From Vibrio sp. JC009 (GTDB lineage Bacteria; Pseudomonadota; Gammaproteobacteria; Enterobacterales; Vibrionaceae): a stretch of DNA of 64,000 nucleotides. The notes beneath the pieces were generated by a model that did not search any database, was not told where the DNA came from, and saw only the letters and a program-made list of their open reading frames with translations. Made by a program: the position numbers and the translations under genes. The first letter of the stretch is position 1, and the number at the start of each line of letters is the position of its first letter. Positions 45,179-54,720 of this stretch are shown here, in pieces. The stretch spans positions 1,054,001-1,118,000 of the forward strand of contig NZ_CP092106.1 in the NCBI RefSeq assembly GCF_029016485.1. The letters are read 5' to 3'.

Positions 45179-46216
45179 TTATTCGCCCATTTTAACCACG
45201 TTAACCCACTTCTTGATCAGACGCTTACGGGTGTCAGAGGCACCATAGGTGTCCATGTCGTAGTTGATAAGATCAAGCTTGCTCGGGTCCAACGCGTAAG
45301 GAGACTGCTCCGCTTGAGTGTTAGTCAGGATCTGGAAGGATTTACCCTTCTGCCATGCCAGTTGCTGGCCTTCTTTAGACAGTACCCAGTCGATAAACAG
45401 CTTAGCGTTCTCCTGGTTACGGGCGCCTTTGATCATACTTACACCACCGATTTCATAGCCGGTACCTTCACAAGGTGAGATAAGCTCAAGTGGCGCGCCC
45501 TGAGACTGCTCAAGTGAGTAATCATGCAGGAATCCGATGCCGATAGCGACTTCACCACGAGCCGAGTTACGCGATGGAGTCACACCAGACTTGGTGTACT
45601 GTGAAATGTTTTTGTCTAACTTCTTAAAGTAATCAAATGCCTTATCTTCACCCCAAAGCTGGATAAAGGTTGCAAGCGCAGTATAAGCCGTACCTGAGCT
45701 TTGCGGATCAGCAATCTGGATTTCTTCTTTAAATTCAGGCTTGGTCAGATCGCTCCAGCAGCGCGGCACTTCCAGACCTTTCTCTTTCAGACGCTCGGTG
45801 TTGACACCAAAGCCGAGGATGCCCATATAAACTGCAGAAGAGTAGTTGCCTTTACGTTTAGCCGGATCGCGGAACTCAGGGATAATATTGTCCAACTGAG
45901 GTGACTGGTATGACTGAAGCAGGTCCATTTCACCCGCCTGAGACTGAGGATCTAATGTACCGCCGTACCAGACATCAGCACGCGGATTTTTGCGTTCCGC
46001 CTGAATTTTAGCCAGAGTACTGCCCGAGCCGTTGCGCACAAACGAAGTCTTCACGTCAAATTGTTCTGAAAAGGCTTTGGTTTCCGCTTCACACATCGCG
46101 TTTGTCGCACTGCAGTAAACCACCAGGCGGCCCTTAGCAAGTGCTTGTGGCGCAGCGAGAGCAGCGGATCCCATGATGCAGGCGGTAAGCAGGTTACGAG
46201 TGAATTTTCCTTTCAT
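45179..46216 (-). CDS. afuA: Hexose-phosphate ABC transporter substrate-binding protein (AfuA-like)
   Basis: A 345-aa periplasmic binding protein with a cleavable signal (LLTACIMGSAALAAPQALA). The class shares the FbpA fold (LVVYCSATNAMCEAETKAFSEQF, ADVWYGGTLDP), but no Tyr pair for Fe(III) is evident near the C-terminal domain. The GFLHDYSLEQ segment resembles the sugar-phosphate site of AfuA proteins, which bind glucose-6-P, fructose-6-P and sedoheptulose-7-P. The uhpABC remnants upstream support that substrate. It is the first gene of afuABC. The 188 bp before it separate it from uhpC' and probably carry its promoter. Confidence 0.83.
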   Translation of the reverse strand: MKGKFTRNLLTACIMGSAALAAPQALAKGRLVVYCSATNAMCEAETKAFSEQFDVKTSFVRNGSGSTLAKIQAERKNPRADVWYGGTLDPQSQAGEMDLLQSYQSPQLDNIIPEFRDPAKRKGNYSSAVYMGILGFGVNTERLKEKGLEVPRCWSDLTKPEFKEEIQIADPQSSGTAYTALATFIQLWGEDKAFDYFKKLDKNISQYTKSGVTPSRNSARGEVAIGIGFLHDYSLEQSQGAPLELISPCEGTGYEIGGVSMIKGARNQENAKLFIDWVLSKEGQQLAWQKGKSFQILTNTQAEQSPYALDPSKLDLINYDMDTYGASDTRKRLIKKWVNVVKMGE

Positions 46217-46404
46217 CTTCTGTTTCCTCTGTTTTCTTGTTTTCCGGCGTCAGCTTTTTCGCTTTTATGCGCCGGTTGGAAGTAGGGTTCTTCGCCATGT
46301 TAAAAAACAGAATGGTAAAATGGATGAGACGGATTTTTAGTCATCTAGGAAAATTTCCTAGTTTTACTGATTGTTAACTGGTTTTGTGGTTGGGTTCACA
46401 TCGT

Positions 46405-47019
46405 TCAGGCAGCATCTGGCTCAGTCTGCGGATCCTGCGCTTTAAGAAACGGCAGAAGCAGAAGTCCGCCGGTTGCAGCAACAATGGTAACCACACTGAA
46501 AAAGCCTTCCCAGCTATACTGCTCAATCACCAGAGAAACAGGATAACCGGCCAGCGCCGCGCCAAGGTAGCCGAACAGACCGACAAAACCGGTGGAAGTA
46601 CCGGCCAGATCTTTATGAGAACATTCAGCGGCAGCCATGCCTATCATCATCTGCGGACCAAAGATAAAGAAGCCGATGGAGAACAGACAAGCTGAGAGCA
46701 CATAAATGTTGTCCAGAGGGGTTAACCAGAGCGCGGCCACTGAGATAGAGATACCCATAGCGAATATCAGGTTCATAGGTGCCCGGTTGCCATGGAAGAA
46801 TCTGTCCGAGCCCCAGCCCCCGAACAGTGAACCCAGAAAACCGCCCACCTCAAACATGGATACGGCAGAGTTGGCGGCCAGCATGGCCGGCATGGTAAAG
46901 TTCAGGCTTTTACGGGCAAAGTAGAAGACGCCGTACCCTACATACATCATAGCCATAAGCTGAAGCCGCCAGTGGCGGTAAACCTGATCAATCTCTCGTC
47001 TGTCGGTAAGTGGTTTCAC
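46405..47019 (-). pseudogene. uhpC: UhpC-type sensor with large in-frame internal deletion
   Basis: The frame has 204 codons from a GTG that overlaps the uhpB stop (GTGA). UhpC is ~440 residues with 12 TM helices. Here residues 1-~50 match the UhpC N-terminus (DQVYRHWRLQLMAMMYVGYGVFYFARKS, MPAMLAAN). The next residues (SAVSMFEVGGFLGSLFGGWGSD) match UhpC well past its midpoint, through to its C-terminus. About 235 residues (TM helices ~2-7) are missing without a frameshift. The intact UhpC senses external glucose-6-phosphate with UhpB; this product cannot fold normally. Six further 5' pieces occur in the downstream array. Confidence 0.85.
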
Positions 47020-47157
47020 AGGGGTGCCTCGCTTAACGGCGTGTTATCGGATTTTACGGGCAGGTTAATAACAACTCTGGCTCCGCCTCTGCTTTCTATC
47101 TCTATCTCGCCGCCGAGGGCATTGATTCTTTCCTGTATCCGTTCTGAAATACCTACA
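47016..47157 (-). pseudogene. uhpB: C-terminal fragment of sensor kinase UhpB
   Basis: Only the last ~47 codons remain (GISERIQERINALGGEIEIES, ARVVINLP, then stop). This is the end of the HATPase domain of a UhpB/NarX-type kinase. The stop overlaps the uhpC GTG. The rest of uhpB is absent: the next DNA on this strand is the right end of an IS607-type element. Confidence 0.8.
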
Positions 47158-47194
47158 CAAACCTGATCATGAGGTTTGAAGCTTTCTTACGCGT

Positions 47195-47280
47195 TCAACG
47201 ATACTGGTTGCCCTTGCTGTCTTGCAGCAGGGACAGAGCCGTTATCTCCAGCGTCGTAAATTCCGGCTGAACGAGATAAT
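47195..47280 (-). pseudogene. tnpB: 3' tail of tnpB separated by the IS1111-type insertion
   Basis: Read on the minus strand from TAT (47278-47276), 27 codons plus TGA encode YLVQPEFTTLEITALSLLQ and seven further residues. Joining this to the TAT at 60834-60832 at the end of the tnpB body restores one frame of about 399 codons, the normal TnpB length. TTAT borders the IS1111-type element on both sides. Confidence 0.75.
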
Positions 47281-47353
47281 TGGACTCCCCCTCCCCAAGA
47301 GAAAAGGTTAAGATCTTAGTTGTCACACATAGTTCTTAGTTGGAGTCCATAGT

Positions 47354-48388
47354 ATGAAGAATACAATTGTTGGTGTTGATTTAGCAAATGATGTTATCCA
47401 GGTCTGTGTGGTCAGGAGTAACAAGGTGCTCTCCAATAAAGAGATGACACCGCAAGCCTTTAACGCCTGGCTTGCTAAGTCAAAACCAGTAACTGTCATA
47501 TTTGAGGCATGTAGTAGTGCCAACTATTGGCAGCAAACTGCTCATTCTTTGGGCCACCATGCAAAGCAAATCAGCGCTAAATTAGTTGCTCAGGTTCGCC
47601 AAAATCAAAAAACGGATAAAAATGATGCGCTTGCCGTTGTGCAAGCCAGCCAGTTACCTGAAGTGAGGTTCATTTCAGGAAAAACGTTTAAGCAACAAGA
47701 GTTGCAATCGATAGTTCGTATGAAAGATTTGGCCACTAAGCACAAGGTCGCAATGGAGAATCAGCTTAGGGCACTATTGCGTGAATTTGGTATCCGTATC
47801 GCGAAAAAAGGCTCTATTCGAACAGTGATTGAATCAACGCTCGAAGATGCTGAGAACGGGTTTTGCGATGAATTTAGAGCGTCATTAGATGCCGCTTGGC
47901 AAACTTACCAGCAACAGGTAGAAGTCATCATTCAGCATGAAAAGACACTTGAGCAACTGGCTGCCCAGAACGAAGAGTGTCGAACCTTTATGGCAATAGA
48001 GGGTGTTGGACCGATGAATGCCGTCAATATGTACATGTTATTAGTGTGCGGTGAGATGGGGACATTCCGCACTGGCAGGGATGCTTCTGCTTGTGTTGGG
48101 CTTACCCCGATTCAACATACTACTGGCGGTAAGGTAAAACTCGGCAGCGTTGGGAAGTTTGTTAAAAACCATAGCATGAGGGCTACGTTAGTTAGTGGGG
48201 CTATGTCTGTGTGTAGCCAGGTATCCAGACGAGAGCCCCGAACGAAAAAAGAAGCTTGGCTAAAAGCGTTAATCGAACGTCGAGGAAAGCGTTGTGCTGC
48301 GGTTGCGTTAGCAAATAAGACGATTAGAACCGCCTTTGCATTAATTGCCAATGGAACCGAATACCGGGCTGAGCCTTTAACTGCTTAG
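47354..48388 (+). CDS. IS110/IS1111-type transposase (DEDD recombinase), copy 1
   Basis: 344 aa. The N-terminal RuvC-like DEDD domain has D9 (VGVDLAND), E51 (VIFEACSS), and D88 and D91 (KTDKNDALAV). A coiled region spans ~115-210. The C-terminal Tnp20 domain has EGVGPMNAVNM, DASACVGLTPIQHTTGGK and KNHSMRATLV. These enzymes work with a bridge RNA that pairs to donor and target. The motif usually read as SSGGK, which holds the catalytic Ser, is TTGGK here (T256, T257). SD TTGGAG is just upstream. All seven copies have the same protein. Confidence 0.95.
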   Translation: MKNTIVGVDLANDVIQVCVVRSNKVLSNKEMTPQAFNAWLAKSKPVTVIFEACSSANYWQQTAHSLGHHAKQISAKLVAQVRQNQKTDKNDALAVVQASQLPEVRFISGKTFKQQELQSIVRMKDLATKHKVAMENQLRALLREFGIRIAKKGSIRTVIESTLEDAENGFCDEFRASLDAAWQTYQQQVEVIIQHEKTLEQLAAQNEECRTFMAIEGVGPMNAVNMYMLLVCGEMGTFRTGRDASACVGLTPIQHTTGGKVKLGSVGKFVKNHSMRATLVSGAMSVCSQVSRREPRTKKEAWLKALIERRGKRCAAVALANKTIRTAFALIANGTEYRAEPLTA

Positions 48389-48591
48389 CTTTTAAGAATC
48401 ACCAATACAATTGCTGAGTTTAGATGAAAATCAGCGGTTTTAGTCAGTGTTACGGTCTGAGCTTATAGCTCGCGAACGAGAGATGACAAAGCCGTTCGCG
48501 TAAATATCAGTGAGCCAGGGTTAGCTACCCAAACAGAGCTCGAACATAAGCACGCATTAATTCTAAATAGATGCAAAGGTATTGTTGACAC
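48389..48591 (+). ncRNA. Candidate bridge RNA region of the IS1111-type element
   Basis: About 200 non-coding bases separate the transposase stop and the right subterminal repeat. Hairpins are GAGCT-TAT-AGCTC (48459-48471), CGCGAACG/CGTTCGCG (48471-48478 and 48493-48500) and GGGT-N5-ACCC (48518-48530). In IS1111-group elements the bridge RNA is encoded at this end. The exact RNA ends and guide loops cannot be set by eye. The same region recurs every 2038 bp in all seven units. Confidence 0.6.
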
Positions 48592-48606
48592 GGGGGAGTC
48601 CACATA

Positions 48607-49057
48607 AGCCGAACAGACCGACAAAACCGGTGGAAGTACCGGCCAGATCTTTATGAGAACATTCAGCGGCAGCCATGCCTATCATCATCTGCGGACCAAA
48701 GATAAAGAAGCCGATGGAGAACAGACAAGCTGAGAGCACATAAATGTTGTCCAGAGGGGTTAACCAGAGCGCGGCCACTGAGATAGAGATACCCATAGCG
48801 AATATCAGGTTCATAGGTGCCCGGTTGCCATGGAAGAATCTGTCCGAGCCCCAGCCCCCGAACAGTGAACCCAGAAAACCGCCCACCTCAAACATGGATA
48901 CGGCAGAGTTGGCGGCCAGCATGGCCGGCATGGTAAAGTTCAGGCTTTTACGGGCAAAGTAGAAGACGCCGTACCCTACATACATCATAGCCATAAGCTG
49001 AAGCCGCCAGTGGCGGTAAACCTGATCAATCTCTCGTCTGTCGGTAAGTGGTTTCAC
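48607..49057 (-). pseudogene. uhpC: uhpC 5' fragment, array copy 2
   Basis: This holds the first ~150 codons of the internally deleted uhpC, including the AAN/SAVSM deletion joint. The frame then runs into the right end of the previous IS copy and stops at 48563 after an unrelated tail (LCGLPRVNNTFASI). The deletion therefore came before the amplification. Confidence 0.85.
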
Positions 49058-49318
49058 AGGGGTGCCTCGCTTAACGGCGTGTTATCGGATTTTACGGGCA
49101 GGTTAATAACAACTCTGGCTCCGCCTCTGCTTTCTATCTCTATCTCGCCGCCGAGGGCATTGATTCTTTCCTGTATCCGTTCTGAAATACCTACACAAAC
49201 CTGATCATGAGGTTTGAAGCTTTCTTACGCGTTCAACGATACTGGTTGCCCTTGCTGTCTTGCAGCAGGGACAGAGCCGTTATCTCCAGCGTCGTAAATT
49301 CCGGCTGAACGAGATAAT

Positions 49319-50640
49319 TGGACTCCCCCTCCCCAAGAGAAAAGGTTAAGATCTTAGTTGTCACACATAGTTCTTAGTTGGAGTCCATAGTATGAAGAAT
49401 ACAATTGTTGGTGTTGATTTAGCAAATGATGTTATCCAGGTCTGTGTGGTCAGGAGTAACAAGGTGCTCTCCAATAAAGAGATGACACCGCAAGCCTTTA
49501 ACGCCTGGCTTGCTAAGTCAAAACCAGTAACTGTCATATTTGAGGCATGTAGTAGTGCCAACTATTGGCAGCAAACTGCTCATTCTTTGGGCCACCATGC
49601 AAAGCAAATCAGCGCTAAATTAGTTGCTCAGGTTCGCCAAAATCAAAAAACGGATAAAAATGATGCGCTTGCCGTTGTGCAAGCCAGCCAGTTACCTGAA
49701 GTGAGGTTCATTTCAGGAAAAACGTTTAAGCAACAAGAGTTGCAATCGATAGTTCGTATGAAAGATTTGGCCACTAAGCACAAGGTCGCAATGGAGAATC
49801 AGCTTAGGGCACTATTGCGTGAATTTGGTATCCGTATCGCGAAAAAAGGCTCTATTCGAACAGTGATTGAATCAACGCTCGAAGATGCTGAGAACGGGTT
49901 TTGCGATGAATTTAGAGCGTCATTAGATGCCGCTTGGCAAACTTACCAGCAACAGGTAGAAGTCATCATTCAGCATGAAAAGACACTTGAGCAACTGGCT
50001 GCCCAGAACGAAGAGTGTCGAACCTTTATGGCAATAGAGGGTGTTGGACCGATGAATGCCGTCAATATGTACATGTTATTAGTGTGCGGTGAGATGGGGA
50101 CATTCCGCACTGGCAGGGATGCTTCTGCTTGTGTTGGGCTTACCCCGATTCAACATACTACTGGCGGTAAGGTAAAACTCGGCAGCGTTGGGAAGTTTGT
50201 TAAAAACCATAGCATGAGGGCTACGTTAGTTAGTGGGGCTATGTCTGTGTGTAGCCAGGTATCCAGACGAGAGCCCCGAACGAAAAAAGAAGCTTGGCTA
50301 AAAGCGTTAATCGAACGTCGAGGAAAGCGTTGTGCTGCGGTTGCGTTAGCAAATAAGACGATTAGAACCGCCTTTGCATTAATTGCCAATGGAACCGAAT
50401 ACCGGGCTGAGCCTTTAACTGCTTAGCTTTTAAGAATCACCAATACAATTGCTGAGTTTAGATGAAAATCAGCGGTTTTAGTCAGTGTTACGGTCTGAGC
50501 TTATAGCTCGCGAACGAGAGATGACAAAGCCGTTCGCGTAAATATCAGTGAGCCAGGGTTAGCTACCCAAACAGAGCTCGAACATAAGCACGCATTAATT
50601 CTAAATAGATGCAAAGGTATTGTTGACACGGGGGAGTCCA
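49319..50640 (+). mobile_element. IS1111-group element, copy 2
   Basis: Identical to copy 1, with the same 11-bp subterminal repeats, shifted by 2038 bp. Confidence 0.88.
49392..50426 (+). CDS. IS110/IS1111-type transposase, copy 2
   Basis: 344 aa, identical to copy 1; intact DEDD residues and TTGGK variant. Confidence 0.95.
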   Translation: MKNTIVGVDLANDVIQVCVVRSNKVLSNKEMTPQAFNAWLAKSKPVTVIFEACSSANYWQQTAHSLGHHAKQISAKLVAQVRQNQKTDKNDALAVVQASQLPEVRFISGKTFKQQELQSIVRMKDLATKHKVAMENQLRALLREFGIRIAKKGSIRTVIESTLEDAENGFCDEFRASLDAAWQTYQQQVEVIIQHEKTLEQLAAQNEECRTFMAIEGVGPMNAVNMYMLLVCGEMGTFRTGRDASACVGLTPIQHTTGGKVKLGSVGKFVKNHSMRATLVSGAMSVCSQVSRREPRTKKEAWLKALIERRGKRCAAVALANKTIRTAFALIANGTEYRAEPLTA

Positions 50641-50644
50641 CATA

Positions 50645-51095
50645 AGCCGAACAGACCGACAAAACCGGTGGAAGTACCGGCCAGATCTTTATGAGAACAT
50701 TCAGCGGCAGCCATGCCTATCATCATCTGCGGACCAAAGATAAAGAAGCCGATGGAGAACAGACAAGCTGAGAGCACATAAATGTTGTCCAGAGGGGTTA
50801 ACCAGAGCGCGGCCACTGAGATAGAGATACCCATAGCGAATATCAGGTTCATAGGTGCCCGGTTGCCATGGAAGAATCTGTCCGAGCCCCAGCCCCCGAA
50901 CAGTGAACCCAGAAAACCGCCCACCTCAAACATGGATACGGCAGAGTTGGCGGCCAGCATGGCCGGCATGGTAAAGTTCAGGCTTTTACGGGCAAAGTAG
51001 AAGACGCCGTACCCTACATACATCATAGCCATAAGCTGAAGCCGCCAGTGGCGGTAAACCTGATCAATCTCTCGTCTGTCGGTAAGTGGTTTCAC
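50645..51095 (-). pseudogene. uhpC: uhpC 5' fragment, array copy 3
   Basis: Same fragment as at 48607-49057, with the same joint to the IS right end. Confidence 0.85.
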
Positions 51096-51356
51096 AGGGG
51101 TGCCTCGCTTAACGGCGTGTTATCGGATTTTACGGGCAGGTTAATAACAACTCTGGCTCCGCCTCTGCTTTCTATCTCTATCTCGCCGCCGAGGGCATTG
51201 ATTCTTTCCTGTATCCGTTCTGAAATACCTACACAAACCTGATCATGAGGTTTGAAGCTTTCTTACGCGTTCAACGATACTGGTTGCCCTTGCTGTCTTG
51301 CAGCAGGGACAGAGCCGTTATCTCCAGCGTCGTAAATTCCGGCTGAACGAGATAAT

Positions 51357-52678
51357 TGGACTCCCCCTCCCCAAGAGAAAAGGTTAAGATCTTAGTTGTC
51401 ACACATAGTTCTTAGTTGGAGTCCATAGTATGAAGAATACAATTGTTGGTGTTGATTTAGCAAATGATGTTATCCAGGTCTGTGTGGTCAGGAGTAACAA
51501 GGTGCTCTCCAATAAAGAGATGACACCGCAAGCCTTTAACGCCTGGCTTGCTAAGTCAAAACCAGTAACTGTCATATTTGAGGCATGTAGTAGTGCCAAC
51601 TATTGGCAGCAAACTGCTCATTCTTTGGGCCACCATGCAAAGCAAATCAGCGCTAAATTAGTTGCTCAGGTTCGCCAAAATCAAAAAACGGATAAAAATG
51701 ATGCGCTTGCCGTTGTGCAAGCCAGCCAGTTACCTGAAGTGAGGTTCATTTCAGGAAAAACGTTTAAGCAACAAGAGTTGCAATCGATAGTTCGTATGAA
51801 AGATTTGGCCACTAAGCACAAGGTCGCAATGGAGAATCAGCTTAGGGCACTATTGCGTGAATTTGGTATCCGTATCGCGAAAAAAGGCTCTATTCGAACA
51901 GTGATTGAATCAACGCTCGAAGATGCTGAGAACGGGTTTTGCGATGAATTTAGAGCGTCATTAGATGCCGCTTGGCAAACTTACCAGCAACAGGTAGAAG
52001 TCATCATTCAGCATGAAAAGACACTTGAGCAACTGGCTGCCCAGAACGAAGAGTGTCGAACCTTTATGGCAATAGAGGGTGTTGGACCGATGAATGCCGT
52101 CAATATGTACATGTTATTAGTGTGCGGTGAGATGGGGACATTCCGCACTGGCAGGGATGCTTCTGCTTGTGTTGGGCTTACCCCGATTCAACATACTACT
52201 GGCGGTAAGGTAAAACTCGGCAGCGTTGGGAAGTTTGTTAAAAACCATAGCATGAGGGCTACGTTAGTTAGTGGGGCTATGTCTGTGTGTAGCCAGGTAT
52301 CCAGACGAGAGCCCCGAACGAAAAAAGAAGCTTGGCTAAAAGCGTTAATCGAACGTCGAGGAAAGCGTTGTGCTGCGGTTGCGTTAGCAAATAAGACGAT
52401 TAGAACCGCCTTTGCATTAATTGCCAATGGAACCGAATACCGGGCTGAGCCTTTAACTGCTTAGCTTTTAAGAATCACCAATACAATTGCTGAGTTTAGA
52501 TGAAAATCAGCGGTTTTAGTCAGTGTTACGGTCTGAGCTTATAGCTCGCGAACGAGAGATGACAAAGCCGTTCGCGTAAATATCAGTGAGCCAGGGTTAG
52601 CTACCCAAACAGAGCTCGAACATAAGCACGCATTAATTCTAAATAGATGCAAAGGTATTGTTGACACGGGGGAGTCCA
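51357..52678 (+). mobile_element. IS1111-group element, copy 3
   Basis: Identical to copy 1 at +4076. Confidence 0.88.
51430..52464 (+). CDS. IS110/IS1111-type transposase, copy 3
   Basis: 344 aa, identical to copy 1. Confidence 0.95.
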   Translation: MKNTIVGVDLANDVIQVCVVRSNKVLSNKEMTPQAFNAWLAKSKPVTVIFEACSSANYWQQTAHSLGHHAKQISAKLVAQVRQNQKTDKNDALAVVQASQLPEVRFISGKTFKQQELQSIVRMKDLATKHKVAMENQLRALLREFGIRIAKKGSIRTVIESTLEDAENGFCDEFRASLDAAWQTYQQQVEVIIQHEKTLEQLAAQNEECRTFMAIEGVGPMNAVNMYMLLVCGEMGTFRTGRDASACVGLTPIQHTTGGKVKLGSVGKFVKNHSMRATLVSGAMSVCSQVSRREPRTKKEAWLKALIERRGKRCAAVALANKTIRTAFALIANGTEYRAEPLTA

Positions 52679-52682
52679 CATA

Positions 52683-53133
52683 AGCCGAACAGACCGACAA
52701 AACCGGTGGAAGTACCGGCCAGATCTTTATGAGAACATTCAGCGGCAGCCATGCCTATCATCATCTGCGGACCAAAGATAAAGAAGCCGATGGAGAACAG
52801 ACAAGCTGAGAGCACATAAATGTTGTCCAGAGGGGTTAACCAGAGCGCGGCCACTGAGATAGAGATACCCATAGCGAATATCAGGTTCATAGGTGCCCGG
52901 TTGCCATGGAAGAATCTGTCCGAGCCCCAGCCCCCGAACAGTGAACCCAGAAAACCGCCCACCTCAAACATGGATACGGCAGAGTTGGCGGCCAGCATGG
53001 CCGGCATGGTAAAGTTCAGGCTTTTACGGGCAAAGTAGAAGACGCCGTACCCTACATACATCATAGCCATAAGCTGAAGCCGCCAGTGGCGGTAAACCTG
53101 ATCAATCTCTCGTCTGTCGGTAAGTGGTTTCAC
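52683..53133 (-). pseudogene. uhpC: uhpC 5' fragment, array copy 4
   Basis: Same fragment and joint as the other array copies. Confidence 0.85.
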
Positions 53134-53394
53134 AGGGGTGCCTCGCTTAACGGCGTGTTATCGGATTTTACGGGCAGGTTAATAACAACTCTGGCTCCGC
53201 CTCTGCTTTCTATCTCTATCTCGCCGCCGAGGGCATTGATTCTTTCCTGTATCCGTTCTGAAATACCTACACAAACCTGATCATGAGGTTTGAAGCTTTC
53301 TTACGCGTTCAACGATACTGGTTGCCCTTGCTGTCTTGCAGCAGGGACAGAGCCGTTATCTCCAGCGTCGTAAATTCCGGCTGAACGAGATAAT

Positions 53395-54716
53395 TGGACT
53401 CCCCCTCCCCAAGAGAAAAGGTTAAGATCTTAGTTGTCACACATAGTTCTTAGTTGGAGTCCATAGTATGAAGAATACAATTGTTGGTGTTGATTTAGCA
53501 AATGATGTTATCCAGGTCTGTGTGGTCAGGAGTAACAAGGTGCTCTCCAATAAAGAGATGACACCGCAAGCCTTTAACGCCTGGCTTGCTAAGTCAAAAC
53601 CAGTAACTGTCATATTTGAGGCATGTAGTAGTGCCAACTATTGGCAGCAAACTGCTCATTCTTTGGGCCACCATGCAAAGCAAATCAGCGCTAAATTAGT
53701 TGCTCAGGTTCGCCAAAATCAAAAAACGGATAAAAATGATGCGCTTGCCGTTGTGCAAGCCAGCCAGTTACCTGAAGTGAGGTTCATTTCAGGAAAAACG
53801 TTTAAGCAACAAGAGTTGCAATCGATAGTTCGTATGAAAGATTTGGCCACTAAGCACAAGGTCGCAATGGAGAATCAGCTTAGGGCACTATTGCGTGAAT
53901 TTGGTATCCGTATCGCGAAAAAAGGCTCTATTCGAACAGTGATTGAATCAACGCTCGAAGATGCTGAGAACGGGTTTTGCGATGAATTTAGAGCGTCATT
54001 AGATGCCGCTTGGCAAACTTACCAGCAACAGGTAGAAGTCATCATTCAGCATGAAAAGACACTTGAGCAACTGGCTGCCCAGAACGAAGAGTGTCGAACC
54101 TTTATGGCAATAGAGGGTGTTGGACCGATGAATGCCGTCAATATGTACATGTTATTAGTGTGCGGTGAGATGGGGACATTCCGCACTGGCAGGGATGCTT
54201 CTGCTTGTGTTGGGCTTACCCCGATTCAACATACTACTGGCGGTAAGGTAAAACTCGGCAGCGTTGGGAAGTTTGTTAAAAACCATAGCATGAGGGCTAC
54301 GTTAGTTAGTGGGGCTATGTCTGTGTGTAGCCAGGTATCCAGACGAGAGCCCCGAACGAAAAAAGAAGCTTGGCTAAAAGCGTTAATCGAACGTCGAGGA
54401 AAGCGTTGTGCTGCGGTTGCGTTAGCAAATAAGACGATTAGAACCGCCTTTGCATTAATTGCCAATGGAACCGAATACCGGGCTGAGCCTTTAACTGCTT
54501 AGCTTTTAAGAATCACCAATACAATTGCTGAGTTTAGATGAAAATCAGCGGTTTTAGTCAGTGTTACGGTCTGAGCTTATAGCTCGCGAACGAGAGATGA
54601 CAAAGCCGTTCGCGTAAATATCAGTGAGCCAGGGTTAGCTACCCAAACAGAGCTCGAACATAAGCACGCATTAATTCTAAATAGATGCAAAGGTATTGTT
54701 GACACGGGGGAGTCCA
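53395..54716 (+). mobile_element. IS1111-group element, copy 4
   Basis: Identical to copy 1 at +6114. Confidence 0.88.
53468..54502 (+). CDS. IS110/IS1111-type transposase, copy 4
   Basis: 344 aa, identical to copy 1. Confidence 0.95.
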   Translation: MKNTIVGVDLANDVIQVCVVRSNKVLSNKEMTPQAFNAWLAKSKPVTVIFEACSSANYWQQTAHSLGHHAKQISAKLVAQVRQNQKTDKNDALAVVQASQLPEVRFISGKTFKQQELQSIVRMKDLATKHKVAMENQLRALLREFGIRIAKKGSIRTVIESTLEDAENGFCDEFRASLDAAWQTYQQQVEVIIQHEKTLEQLAAQNEECRTFMAIEGVGPMNAVNMYMLLVCGEMGTFRTGRDASACVGLTPIQHTTGGKVKLGSVGKFVKNHSMRATLVSGAMSVCSQVSRREPRTKKEAWLKALIERRGKRCAAVALANKTIRTAFALIANGTEYRAEPLTA

Positions 54717-54720
54717 CATA

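Larger units (their letters stand above)
47281..48602 (+). mobile_element. IS110 family, IS1111-group element, copy 1
   Basis: About 1.32 kb between perfect 11-bp subterminal inverted repeats TGGACTCCCCC (47281-47291 and complement 48592-48602). Subterminal repeats, a DEDD transposase and ~200 bp of structured non-coding DNA after the gene are marks of the IS1111 group. It is inserted in tnpB at TTAT. Confidence 0.88.

Noticed and set aside
45179..46216. Ferric iron binding protein FbpA
   Set aside because: The fold is shared, but the uhpABC neighbours and the AfuA-like HDYSLEQ segment fit sugar phosphates better. Binding specificity is not proven from sequence.
46405..47019. A genuine short 204-aa transporter gene
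   Set aside because: The N-terminal ~50 residues and the remainder match two separated parts of UhpC, and the uhpB-uhpC GTGA overlap is kept. It is an internally deleted uhpC.
48563..49057. 164-aa protein (six identical copies in the array)
   Set aside because: The last ~15 residues are read from the IS right end and the rest is a uhpC 5' fragment, so it is a junction product.
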